A DNA stretch of 6,534 nucleotides from Candidatus Omnitrophota bacterium (GTDB taxonomy: Bacteria; Omnitrophota; Gorgyraeia; Gygaellales; JAHJCI01): assembly GCA_018813085.1 (NCBI GenBank), contig JAHJCI010000126.1, positions 1-6,534 of the forward strand. Direction: 5' to 3'. Numbering within the stretch: position 1 is the stretch's first letter; each line of letters begins with the position of its first letter. The notes under the pieces are model-generated. The model ran no database searches. It saw only the letters and a list, made by a program, of their open reading frames with translations, and was not told the origin of the DNA. Position numbers and translations under genes: made by a program. Below, piece by piece: positions 1 to 6,534 of this stretch.

Positions 1-279
1 CGTTAATGGATCTCTTTTATAAATATTCATTATTGCCTGGCGGGCAAACTCAGATTCCATGGCGGTATTCAAAAATTCTATCCATTTCAATTCCCTGTCG
101 TTAAGAAATTCGCAAAGTGCAGCGTTGACCTTTATTTCTATTTCCTCTGGAGTGTCAACATTTAAAGCCGCTGACCTGCTGTCGTAATGCCTCATCCTCC
201 TGGAATTAATGCCCGGGAAAGCGAAGAAATCGTTATCTAAGCCGGTAATCTCCGTATGGGCGTATTTATAGAAGGCGCG
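1..279 (-). other. Start of a further domain of unknown family, cut by the window edge
   Basis: Residues 2086-2178 begin a new segment after linker 3. It opens with aromatic and Gly/Asp-rich sequence (YKYAHTEITGLDNDFFAFPG, 2089-2108), then a helical part (TPEEIEIKVNAALCEFLNDR, 2128-2147, and more helix to 2173). It continues past base 1 with no stop. I do not recognise it. Confidence 0.45.
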
Positions 280-3200
280 CGCCTTGCTTCCCGATGCAGG
301 GCTTGTGTCTAAGCTGCCCCTTCTTACTGAGCCATCCTTATAGTTGGATTCAAATTGTTTGATATAAGCGGCTATTGAATCAATATCCCAGATAATTTCA
401 GAATGTATATTCTGGCGAATAAACATGGATAGTCCTGTTTTTAAGATATCCGTATTGCCTAATATGGCTAATATTTTATTACGCAGATACTTGTAGCTAC
501 CTTCATCTTCTTCGGCAGAAAAATAATTCTCATACAACCCAGAGGTTAACGCCTCTGCTTCCTCTAAAGCGCCAGAGTTGAGTTTCTCTTTTACCAGTGC
601 CATTTTTTCTTTTATCTCGGAATTTCTTATATATAAATATATGGATTCCAGCCTTTTGTTTACGCCCTCTCTGATAGCCTCGATTTTATACAATCTTGCC
701 CTGATATTATCTATAGACCTTTTCAATTCTTTTACTGCCGCATCAATATTGCCTTCTTTTAATTTAGCCAATGCAAACTGCAAATTTTCGCTGGCAAGGC
801 GCTTGGCTTCTACGGAACCTCTTTTTGCCCAGGCGAATGAATCCTTTAAAGACCTCTCTATTTCCTGGTAAATATAAACAGGCAGTTTCTTCCTGTATTC
901 GGATAACCTCTCATAACAATATTCCATGTTGCCTAAATGATGCAGGATAGTTTCATAATCTATCTCCTGGCTAGACAAAGTATGAATCTGGCCTCTTAAA
1001 GCTGCTGGCCAGCCTTCATACGGGATATCCCGCCATTGCCTTTCCTTAGTTTGTGTTCCGTCAGCGAGCATAATCGTAACCCACCTTTGCTGGCGCACTG
1101 CGACCCTGCCTGCCAGAGCCACTTCTTCTGATGGGTATACAGAAATATCCAAATCTTTATATAAAAATGTCTCAACAGGCCTGCCAAAATAACCGACAGT
1201 CTTAATCTTTCGGATAAGCTCTTTATCTGAATCCCTGCGGCGCTGCCAGCCGTATTCAATAGAAATTCTCCTGGCAGTTGACCTTGCCCCCCTGGTTGAA
1301 TTTATTGCCGCTATCAACCGCCTGCGGTTGGATTTGGAAATGTTAAGCCAATACGATATAAGCCGTAATTGAATTTTAAAACGCATTACAAGCAGCTTAA
1401 TAATTTCCCTGTTTAACCCTCTTAATGGCTCTTTATCCCTTGCCTGATAAGCTTTATTAAACCTCATTTCATAACTGCGAATCCTTCTGCGCAGTTTTTC
1501 TGACTGAACAGCCAGGGGCAGGCTTAAGAGCTGACTATCTTCTTCAACTACGCTTATCTTTGATGAAATCTTTGCTAACTCTTCAACCCAGGGCTGAAGC
1601 GCCTCCTGATAAGCCAGCCTTATTTTCCGCTCAATCCGGTAAAGCATGTCCGCATAAGCATTAAATCTTACTTCTTCTTCTCTGCGATCCTGGCGAATTG
1701 GCTTCGCAGATATTTCATCATCGGGCACGCCGCCGTTGGTTTCCAAAGCTTGGTTATAAAACCGCATTTTTCTCCTGCCGAAAAGCAGGGGGTCGAGAAC
1801 CGAGCTTCTTTCATTTTGATTGCTAAAGTAGCTGCTTATCCTGTTTCTTGGTAATTGCGGAAAGCCACCACCACTATCTTTATTCCTTCCTAATACCCTC
1901 TTATGCCAGGGGTTATCCGGTAAAGATTCAATATAGCTTTCCAGCCAATCTATTTTAGAAGGATTCAAGCGGTAACTGATCTGCCCGCCTACGAACAACT
2001 TATCATCTTCCAATAACCGGATAAGCCTCTTTTTTAATTTCATCTGGCCTGCTGAATCCGATAAGTTCCACAAACGCAGATAAGATGATTTCTTCTTTAT
2101 TGAGCTCGCGTTACTTGCCTTAAGCACTAATTTAATAACCCGGTTATCGGCACTCTCTACTTCAAAGAAAGGCTGCTCTAAATCCAGCGCAGCCTTTCTT
2201 TGAATAAAGGTTACGCTGGAATCGCGTTTGGAGATAATATTCTTAACTAACCCTTTATTGAATTCGCTAATTTCAAAATTTTTCAAGAGGCTTATAACCT
2301 CAGGGCTGCTTTGGCCCGCTCCTGATAAATCCGTCATTACTGCAGTAGCTTCCAGTCCGGAAATATCCCCAGTTTTTGCCAAGGCATCCTTTAGCCTGAT
2401 ATTTGTCAAAAGCTTTGCCAGGGATATTCCTATATCCTTGCTTTGATAACCCGTTTCCACTTTTAATTTAGCTAAAAATGGTTTTCCTTGTTCATCAAAA
2501 CCCAGCCTTGCCTCAGCAATAATTTCTTCCCCTTTATATAGTAAGTAATCGTATCTGTCTTTATTTGACCGGCTTAAAGCTATGTCTAATTTATACTCCC
2601 TTCCTGTTGTTGAACATATTAAGATCTCACCTCTATATTCTTCTTTATCGCCCCTGTTCTTCTTGTTGCCAAAGCGGTATTTATCTCCTATCACCTTTTG
2701 CGCGTCAGGTTTTAAATCTTCTCCTTGAATGGCTGCTGCAAAGGGTAGAATAAATCCGGCAACTAATGCCGGATTTGAGGCCTCCCCTACCTGTAATGCC
2801 TGCCAGATAATCGCGGATACAACCAAGAGAGGAATGACAAGAAAACTGCCCATTTGCCTAATCTTGTCTATCTGTTGATTAATCTTGCGGATAAGTGGAT
2901 AATGGAGGCTTCCCTTCTGTGTTACATTCACCCAATTATCCAAAGAGGCATATACCTGCTCGGAAACGATATTTGCCTCGAGAGAAATATCCAGAATCTT
3001 CATTCCTTTAAGCAACGCTTCGTCTTTTGTAATATCAAACTCTATCCATTCGCCATTTAGATAAACTTCCACAAACGTATAATCGAAATAAGAAACCAAA
3101 GATTTAAGCCTCGATAGTGATAATTTGCCTGCGATATAATCAGTAATATCTGCCCTTTCTCTTTTGATTCTTTTTATATTGAATCTTGCGGGGATGCCGA

Positions 3201-6200
3201 TTGCCCTATGCAAAGCCACGGAAAGATTGGCTTTCCCTGTATGCCATCCCTCTTTTTTCTCTAATACTTCCGATGCTAAAACGTCCCATCCGTCACGAAT
3301 AAAATCAATTTCGTTCTGAACAAAATCGTTTATTATCAGTGATTTTATCACCTGGTCTTCAATACCCCGGGTCAGCTCAGTTGCTTTTTGTATTATTAAA
3401 GGATTGCCGCTATCGCAAAGCTGTGTAGCGGTTAAATATTCCTTAATATTAGGATTCTTTAAAGGAGTGAAAAATCTGTGGGATGCGGCAGGTGTATTAT
3501 TGGAAAGAAGCTGCATTTTCTTCTGCCAGATAATAACTGCCCGGGTAACTGCTATTAATTCATCTGCCTCTTGATTGCCGGATTCCAGCCTCACGTCTAA
3601 AATAACATCTCTGGCTATCCGGCGCATGAGTTCTAATTTTCTGCGGTCATCGTAATTCAATTTCTCCGTAAGGCGGGACTCTATCTGCTTTAATAGTGTA
3701 TACAGGATGTAATCTTGAGGATATGAAACGCGGAAAAGAGAAACCAGGAATTCCGGAGGAGCGCGTATGCCGCCTGCTAAAGCCTGGCAGTAAAGTTCAC
3801 ATACAAACTCTTTTCTTTCCTGAAAGCCGGCTTTTGGATGCCGCAGAACCCATGCCTGCAGCTTCTTATGGTATACAACTATGCGTTGCTGAATCAGCTT
3901 TCCCCTATTCTGCAGCCGGTTAGCTTCATCCAGGCTATTTAATCTTAACCTCACCAATAAACCGGCGGATATTTTTATTGCTTTTGTCCTGATCTCCAGT
4001 TGCTTTAGTCTTTCTTGTATATCGCGGCCCGGCCTGACTAATAACTGCTCGGCGGCAACAGAATAGGCTAGTAGTAGTTTCTCCAATGCATATTTCAGCT
4101 GCCCATTCCTTAACATAGCATCCTTGAAGGTATCAAAATTATTGAACAGTTTTGTTAAAACCTCTAGTTTCACGCTTAAGCTAGCGTTTTCTATAAGATA
4201 CACAGCCTCCTGGATAAATCGATCAAATTCTTTCAGGGCAACATAATAGCTCATCAGTATATAATGCGCATCCGCATTTTCCGGCTCTTCGGATAAAACT
4301 GCATACGCCTCTTTCCTTGCTTCCTCAAACATATGAAATTCTAAATAAATCCAGCCCAGCTTCAAGGTCCCTTCCAAAGACTGGGTTAAGCCGCGTATGG
4401 GCTCAAATGACTCAAAAGTTAAATTTTCTCTTAGGCAAAACTCGGTAAACATCACAAGGAGTTCTAAATCTCCCTGATTGAATCTCAATACTTCTTTAAA
4501 GGAGCCGATTACATTCTTAGGGTAATTCATTTCTCTTGAATGCTTCAATGTTTCATAGATCTCTACCAGCTTCATATAAGCCAATTTTAAATTGTGCCTT
4601 GCTGCCTCCTTATATGTAGGTCCGTAATTTTCGCTTTCAATTATATCTCTATAACCATAAACTACTTTCCCATTACCCAGGCTAGTCCCCCAAATGGCAT
4701 CCTTACAATACTCCAAAGCCTGCAGATATGCTTCTACGTTGTTATTCTGCACAAGAAGATTGTTTGCCATAGCTAAAAATCCGTTGGCAGCATCAAGCGG
4801 GCCGGGCGTTCCCGGTCCGGTGCCGGGAGAACGCAGCTGATCATCTTCAAAAGATACTTCCTGCTGCCAACCTAAATCTACCAAGGCCTTAACGAATATC
4901 TCCTCTTGAGGGTAGAGTCGGATGAGCTGCAATAATGCCTTAATCAAGGCTTCATCATTTATTCGCTGCTTTAAACCTAATGAATTTTTAATCAACCATT
5001 TAGCTACATTTCTCTTCTCTGTTAACGGCGCATTACACAGCAAATAGTTAACTTCGGTCTTTACCCGCTCAAACTCGCCTAATCCCATATAAGCAGCAAT
5101 CATTACCCAATGGGCTTGCACATTTCTCAGGTTCTCTTTTAGCACTGCTATGGCTTTATCCCTTGCCTCTTCGTACATCTTGAGTTCCAAATAGACCTCT
5201 GTCAGAGCTAAGGTTCCTTCTAAACTGCCTTCTAAATAGCATGATTCCTCTGTCAATAATTCTTCTAACCTTGTTTGCATAGAAGGTAAAATCTCATAAT
5301 ATGAATGCTTATACAACAGCCATAATTTAAATATTCCTTTATGAGTAGGGATATTGTGAGGCTCAATATCCAAAGCCTGTTGATACGAACGATAGGCACT
5401 AGAAAGATATCCGGATGTCCTTGCTCTTGAGAATATTTCCAGGTATGTATCTCCTATGCGTAAGTATGCCTGGATTAGATTCCTGCGCGCTGCCTCCTTA
5501 TATTCGCGGCCAAACTCGCCAGAAACAATATCCCGGTAGCCAAATATCAGTTTCTCTCCGTCGTAATAGCCGCCAACAGCAAACAGGTAATGCTTAATTG
5601 CTTCATCGTATTGCCTTTTCTCTCGGTACTCCTCTGCTAATTTAAAGAACTTATTTGCTGGCTCTAACAGACTACCCGCTCCCGGACCTCTACCCGGCTC
5701 AAGAGGGAATTCGGATTCCATTTCTTCATTTTGCAGGAAGGAATTATCAATCCCTCCTGGGTTTATACTAAATAAATTGTAAGAAGAAAATTTCTTTCCT
5801 AAAATATTCTCTCTTATCGGATGAGGAACAAGCTCAGAAACCTTTATTACTGCAACCCCCACCACCTCATCTGTGCCACCATAGTAGACAAGTAACTCAT
5901 CATCTTTATCAAGAATCTCATTTGAATCCTTATATCTGGGTACTGCACCGCAGGTAAAGACAACATTGGGAACCCATCCATAAACTTCATAATCCTCCTC
6001 TGGTTCAAGTATGGGTTGGGGTGAACGATAGATTATCTTTCCAGGATCATTAAGATCAGTTAAAAATACACCCAACATATATGTCCCTTTACCATTTCTT
6101 ATTCCTATTCCATGATAAATATGAAGCCATCCATATTTTGTCTTAATCGGCGGTACTCCTGCGCCTATCTTCTCGCTATCCCACATTCCCGGTCTAGCTC

Positions 6201-6534
6201 TCATAAGCGTCTCTCCCACGCTGAGACCAGAAACCTTTAGCCTATCCGTATAGAGGATTTGCATATCAGAGGGAACGCGATGGATTAAGGCAAATTTTCC
6301 ATCAATAAGTTCAGGGAATAGATTTAAAAATTTCTCCTGACCTGGCACTGTATATAGCGGGAATAGGACTGCATCCTTGTCATCCAAAGCACTAAACACT
6401 GGGCCATTTCTTACCCATAATCTTTTCCATTCCTCATAGGATTTAAACTCTCCTACTGCCTTCAAGAAATCATCTACCTTAATCTTGGCTAAAGCCATCT
6501 GGACAATATCCCCATAAGCAGTATAGGTCATATA
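1..6534 (-). CDS. Giant multi-domain protein (GH130 / TPR / transglutaminase-like), partial at both ends
   Basis: The minus-strand frame beginning at base 6534 is open through all 2,178 codons; no in-frame stop occurs anywhere, so neither start nor stop is in the window. Recognisable protein motifs all fall in this one frame: GH130 (residues 1-236), two duplicated TPR modules (292-519 and 581-800), a transglutaminase-like domain (1040-1180), two hydrophobic segments (1229-1270) and a possible GNAT-like segment (1298-1426). From about residue 1427 no family is recognised, but the translation keeps normal protein composition, with amphipathic helices and no signs of frame loss. No signal peptide can be judged because the N-terminus is missing. 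The GH130 part being preceded by missing sequence, and the chain running off the other edge, means the true size is unknown. I do not recognise this protein as a named gene. It may be a scaffold with a glycan-active head; that is inference. An alternative is an artificial fusion by assembly error, but continuous frame and linker-bounded modules argue against it. Confidence 0.97.
280..336 (-). other. Linker 3, Ser/Gly/Arg-rich
   Basis: Residues 2067-2085 read DGSVRRGSLDTSPASGSKA, a polar, disordered-looking piece between the long helical region and the final segment. It is Ser-rich and basic, unlike the Gly/Pro linkers around the TPR modules. It probably marks another domain border. Confidence 0.6.
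355..1689 (-). other. Long charged helical region with a beta-rich patch
   Basis: Residues 1616-2060 are mainly charged amphipathic helices with coiled-coil character, for example FNAYADMLYRIERKIRLAYQ (1624-1643), QSEKLRRRIRSYEMRF (1677-1692) and NREIIKLLVMRFKIQLRL (1708-1725), followed by a strongly basic stretch 1734-1768. A different, strand-rich patch spans about 1779-1845 (ETFLYKDLDISVYP, 1788-1801; QRWVTIMLADGTQTKERQW, 1816-1834). Helices resume, and two hairpins look TPR-like: ALAKLKEGNIDAAVKELKRS (1921-1940) and LVKEKLNSGALEEAEAL (1980-1996). No enzyme motif is seen. A structural or binding role is the most likely reading. Confidence 0.5.
1690..2256 (-). other. Segment of unknown family, mixed structure
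   Basis: Residues 1427-1615 match no family I recognise. The first part has short beta-like strands (SSVTFIQ, 1439-1445; NRVIKLVLKA, 1464-1473) and basic patches (IKKKSS, 1479-1484; KLKKRLIRLLEDDKL, 1499-1513). A low-complexity piece DSGGGFPQLPRNR (1553-1565) probably marks a domain border, and 1566-1615 is polar and likely poorly ordered. The inverted repeat at 2161..2204 falls within this part. Confidence 0.5.
2161..2204. repeat. Perfect 16-bp inverted repeat with 12-nt loop inside coding sequence
   Basis: Left arm ttcaaagaaaggctgc (2161..2176) and right arm gcagcctttctttgaa (2189..2204) are exact reverse complements; the loop is tctaaatccagc. It lies wholly within codons for residues 1444-1458. 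The transcript of either strand would fold into a strong hairpin. It is not followed by a T-run on either strand. Such a long perfect stem is not expected by chance in 6.5 kb. Confidence 0.95.
2257..2643 (-). other. Possible GNAT-like (acetyltransferase fold) segment, degenerate
   Basis: Residues 1298-1426 have the strand-helix order of a GNAT domain: strands EILICSTTG (1303-1311) and YDYLLYKGEEIIAEARLGF (1328-1346), a long strand FLAKLKVETGYQ (1353-1364), then SKDIGISLAKLLTNIRL (1365-1381) like the acetyl-CoA binding loop and helix, and a final helix and strand LLKNFEISEF (1416-1425) like the family's lyek-GF ending. The loop would be R-G-K-G-I-G in a typical member and reads Q-S-K-D-I-G (1364-1369), so the first glycine of the Q/R-x-x-G-x-G signature is Asp. 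If it is a GNAT, activity is doubtful. The assignment rests on one weak motif and an overall pattern and could be wrong. Confidence 0.38.
2725..2775 (-). other. Hydrophobic segment 2, possible transmembrane helix
   Basis: Residues 1254-1270 (NPALVAGFILPFAAAIQ) are uncharged and follow segment 1 after a six-residue turn containing one Glu (QVGEAS). Together the two could form a membrane hairpin that leaves the domains on both sides in the same compartment. Pro1264 in the middle and its short length make it weaker than segment 1. Its coding DNA contains the 10-bp inverted repeat at 2752..2776. Confidence 0.5.
2752..2776. repeat. Perfect 10-bp inverted repeat, 5-nt loop
   Basis: Arms aaatccggca (2752..2761) and tgccggattt (2767..2776) are exact reverse complements around the loop actaa. 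It lies inside codons for the second hydrophobic segment. No run of T follows on either strand, so it does not look like an intrinsic terminator. It may be an mRNA hairpin or chance; a rough estimate gives below 0.1 such short-loop repeats expected in this length. Confidence 0.8.
2794..2850 (-). other. Hydrophobic segment 1, possible transmembrane helix
   Basis: Residues 1229-1247 (GSFLVIPLLVVSAIIWQAL) are 19 residues without a charge, preceded by a basic stretch with RKINQQIDKIRQ (1216-1227). That pattern fits a membrane-spanning helix with a positive flank on the inner side. It follows the transglutaminase-like domain directly. A buried helix pair in a soluble domain is the alternative. Confidence 0.6.
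2995..3417 (-). other. Transglutaminase-like domain with apparently lost catalytic residues
   Basis: Residues 1040-1180 carry the layout of the transglutaminase core fold: a helical lead-in (IIQKATELTRGIEDQVIKSL, 1048-1067; NDFVQNEIDF, 1069-1078), then the core helix KANLSVALHRAIGIPARF (1101-1118), then the strands FVEVYLNGEWIEFDITKD (1154-1171). In active members the core helix is preceded by a G-x-C motif, the His sits two residues before the aromatic residue of the W/F-V-E-V strand, and an Asp follows the next W. Here the Cys position reads His1098 (codon 3241..3243), the His position reads Tyr1152 (3079..3081), and the Asp is kept as Asp1167 (3034..3036). No other Cys lies between residues 1041 and 1180. 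The fold is probably kept for binding or structure, not peptide-bond or cross-linking chemistry. Fold assignment is fairly sure; exact alignment of the lost residues is by eye. Confidence 0.78.
3418..4134 (-). other. Alpha-helical segment of unknown family
   Basis: Residues 801-1039 are predicted by eye to be mostly amphipathic helix rich in Leu, Lys, Arg, Glu and Gln, for example LEKLLLAYSVAAEQLL (817-832), QERLKQLEIRTKAIKI (840-855) and RRKLELMRRIARDVI (964-978). There are short breaks at RPGRD (834-838) and at RAPPEF (924-929). It may be a continuation of helical repeats after the TPR modules or a spacer before the transglutaminase-like domain. No motif allows a function to be assigned. 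Confidence 0.5.
4135..4794 (-). other. TPR module B (duplicate of module A)
   Basis: Residues 581-800 are a second TPR-type helical module. Matches to module A include GYRDI (627-631), YKEAARHNLKLAYMKL (641-656) and SLEGTLKLGWIYLE (719-732) followed by MFEEARKEAYAVL (736-748) and then AHYILMSYYVALKEFDRF (757-774). The segment 719-780 aligns with residues 437-498 of module A almost without gaps. A difference of about 13 residues between the two spacings shows indels in the middle of the unit. The role is presumably protein binding or extending the scaffold; the partner is unknown. Confidence 0.85.
4795..4860 (-). other. Linker 2, Gly/Pro-rich
   Basis: Residues 559-580 contain the core RSPGTGPGTPGPL (568-580) directly in front of TPR module B. 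It repeats the position and character of linker 1. Bases 4801-4830 are about 80 per cent G+C (24 of 30), a sharp island in otherwise AT-leaning sequence. It would be flexible and hydrophilic. Confidence 0.8.
4978..5661 (-). other. TPR module A (helical repeat domain)
   Basis: Residues 292-519 form an all-helical repeat domain of TPR type, normally used for protein-protein contacts. Clear TPR-like helix pairs: 293-320 (FFKLAEEYREKRQYDEAIKHY), 346-391 (KEAARRNLIQAYLRIGDTYL and later SYQQALDIEPHN) and 439-499 (LTEVYLELKMYEEARDKAI followed by AYMGLGEFERV). The pattern of small residues at helix crossings and A..Y..AL..P.N is typical of TPRs. The module is homologous to module B downstream: GYRDI (332-336), YKEAARRNL (345-353) and SLEGTL (437-442) all have counterparts. 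Residues 520-558 continue as helix before linker 2. No enzymatic role is expected; the binding partner is unknown. Confidence 0.85.
5662..5826 (-). other. Linker 1, Gly/Pro-rich, between GH130 and first TPR module
   Basis: Residues 237-291 join the GH130 domain to the first TPR module. The first part is polar (Asn, Ser, Glu) and the last part contains the core LEPGRGPGAGS (278-288), which is flexible and matches in style the second linker at residues 569-579. The DNA for this core is locally much richer in G and C than its surroundings. It marks a domain border and looks like the leading edge of a repeated linker-plus-TPR cassette. Confidence 0.75.
5827..6534 (-). other. GH130 domain (mannoside phosphorylase/hydrolase type), N-terminal part missing
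   Basis: Residues 1-236 match the glycoside hydrolase family 130 beta-propeller, which in characterised members phosphorolyses or hydrolyses beta-mannosides. Visible family landmarks in order: MTYTAYGD (2-9), the KDAVLFP block (53-59), GKFALIHR (79-86), MWDSEKIGAG followed by PPIKT (117-132), GWLHIYHG (135-142), PQPILEPEEDYE (173-184), WVPNVVFTCGA (187-197) and LLVYYGGTD then VGVAVIKVSEL (214-235). In GH130 proteins the catalytic Asp lies in an EDPR-like motif usually a short distance before the YTAY block, so it should be just beyond base 6534 and cannot be checked here. An apparent insertion of about 15 residues (60-74) separates KDAVLFP from a second LFPE. Whether it is a phosphorylase or a hydrolase cannot be decided from this part. 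Fusion of GH130 to a long TPR chain is unusual; the family is normally a stand-alone enzyme of some 300-400 residues. Confidence 0.9.

Larger units (their letters stand above)
4135..5700 (-). repeat. Internal tandem duplication: linker plus TPR module, two copies
   Basis: Two consecutive units share the order Gly/Pro linker, first helix pair, GYRDI, YKEAAR.NL, and SLEGTL with its following two helix pairs. Unit A covers residues 279-519 and unit B residues 568-800. Offsets between matching motifs are 290 (linker), 295 (GYRDI) and 282 (SLEGTL) residues. At DNA level the copies have diverged, but a 15-nt identity survives (gctgcctccttatat at 5489..5503 and 4601..4615, 888 nt apart). This indicates an old in-frame duplication with selection on the protein. 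Confidence 0.85.

Noticed and set aside
193..201. Shine-Dalgarno-like AGGAGG directly before an in-frame ATG on the minus strand
   Set aside because: There is no spacing between AGGAGG and ATG, so it would not be a working start, and the frame is open far upstream. It encodes part of an Arg-rich stretch.
272..285. 14-nt perfect palindrome aaggcgcgcgcctt
   Set aside because: A palindrome of seven base pairs is expected about 0.4 times in this length by chance, and it falls in ordinary codons (K-A-R-A).
578..871. Plus-strand ORF of 97 codons, and shorter plus-strand ORFs near 2228, 2565, 2854, 3696, 4594 and 5415
   Set aside because: All are antisense to the continuous minus-strand frame, have hydrophobic or irregular composition typical of antisense shadows, and have no recognisable domain.
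1021..1032. 12-nt palindrome cgggatatcccg
   Set aside because: Expected more than once by chance in a window this long; no repeated copy seen nearby.
996..1259. Minus-strand ORF of 87 codons beginning at ATG 1259
   Set aside because: It is shifted by one base from the giant frame, lies fully inside it, and its translation shows no family motif. It is a shadow of the real coding frame.
1315..1330. Hairpin caaccg-cctg-cggttg
   Set aside because: Six base pairs only, no T-run on either side, and it encodes a run of Arg residues in the open frame; not a terminator.
3211..3236. Overlapping short inverted repeats (ggaaag/ctttcc and aaagcca/tggcttt) in the transglutaminase-like core
   Set aside because: Six and seven base pairs are within chance expectation, and the two stems exclude each other; the protein motif explains the conservation of this stretch.
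4810..4828. GC-rich hairpin tcccgg / ccggga in linker 2 as a possible terminator
   Set aside because: Short stem, no T-run follows, and the Gly/Pro codons explain both the high G+C and the self-complementarity.

Overview
The whole window lies inside one protein-coding gene on the minus strand. Read from base 6534 down to base 1, the frame that starts at 6534 has no TAA, TAG or TGA in any of its 2,178 codons. I checked every in-frame triplet. Both the start and the stop lie outside the window, so the full protein is longer than 2,178 residues. There is no intergenic DNA, RNA gene, CRISPR array, recognisable insertion sequence, promoter or convincing terminator. Residue numbers below count from 1 at codon 6534..6532; residue n occupies bases 6535-3n to 6537-3n.

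Layout in protein order (right to left on the plus strand). Residues 1-236 are most of a GH130 glycoside phosphorylase / hydrolase domain, cut at its N-terminal side by the window edge. A Gly/Pro-rich linker leads to a TPR module (292-519). After a helical tail comes a second Gly/Pro linker and a second TPR module (581-800) that is clearly a duplicate of the first. An alpha-helical stretch (801-1039) leads to a transglutaminase-like domain (1040-1180) whose catalytic Cys and His positions appear to be His and Tyr. Two hydrophobic, potentially membrane-spanning segments follow (1229-1247 and 1254-1270), then a weakly recognisable GNAT-like segment (about 1298-1426). The last 750 residues are mostly helical, charged and of unknown family, with one beta-rich patch (1779-1845) and one Ser/Gly-rich linker (2067-2085).

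Two DNA-level features sit inside the coding sequence. One is a perfect 16-bp inverted repeat with a 12-nt loop (2161..2204), which is far beyond chance. The other is a smaller 10-bp inverted repeat with a 5-nt loop (2752..2776).

Organism: a very large multi-domain ORF, moderately AT-rich DNA, free use of TTA, ATA, AGA and AGG codons, and a GH130-TPR-transglutaminase-like mixture suggest an uncultured bacterium of the Omnitrophota (PVC-related) or a similar lineage known for giant genes. This is inference from gene style, not proof.

How it may work: the TPR and long helical parts look like scaffolding, the GH130 domain would act on mannosides or related glycans, the altered transglutaminase fold may bind rather than catalyse, and the hydrophobic pair could anchor the chain in a membrane. 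The combined function is unknown.
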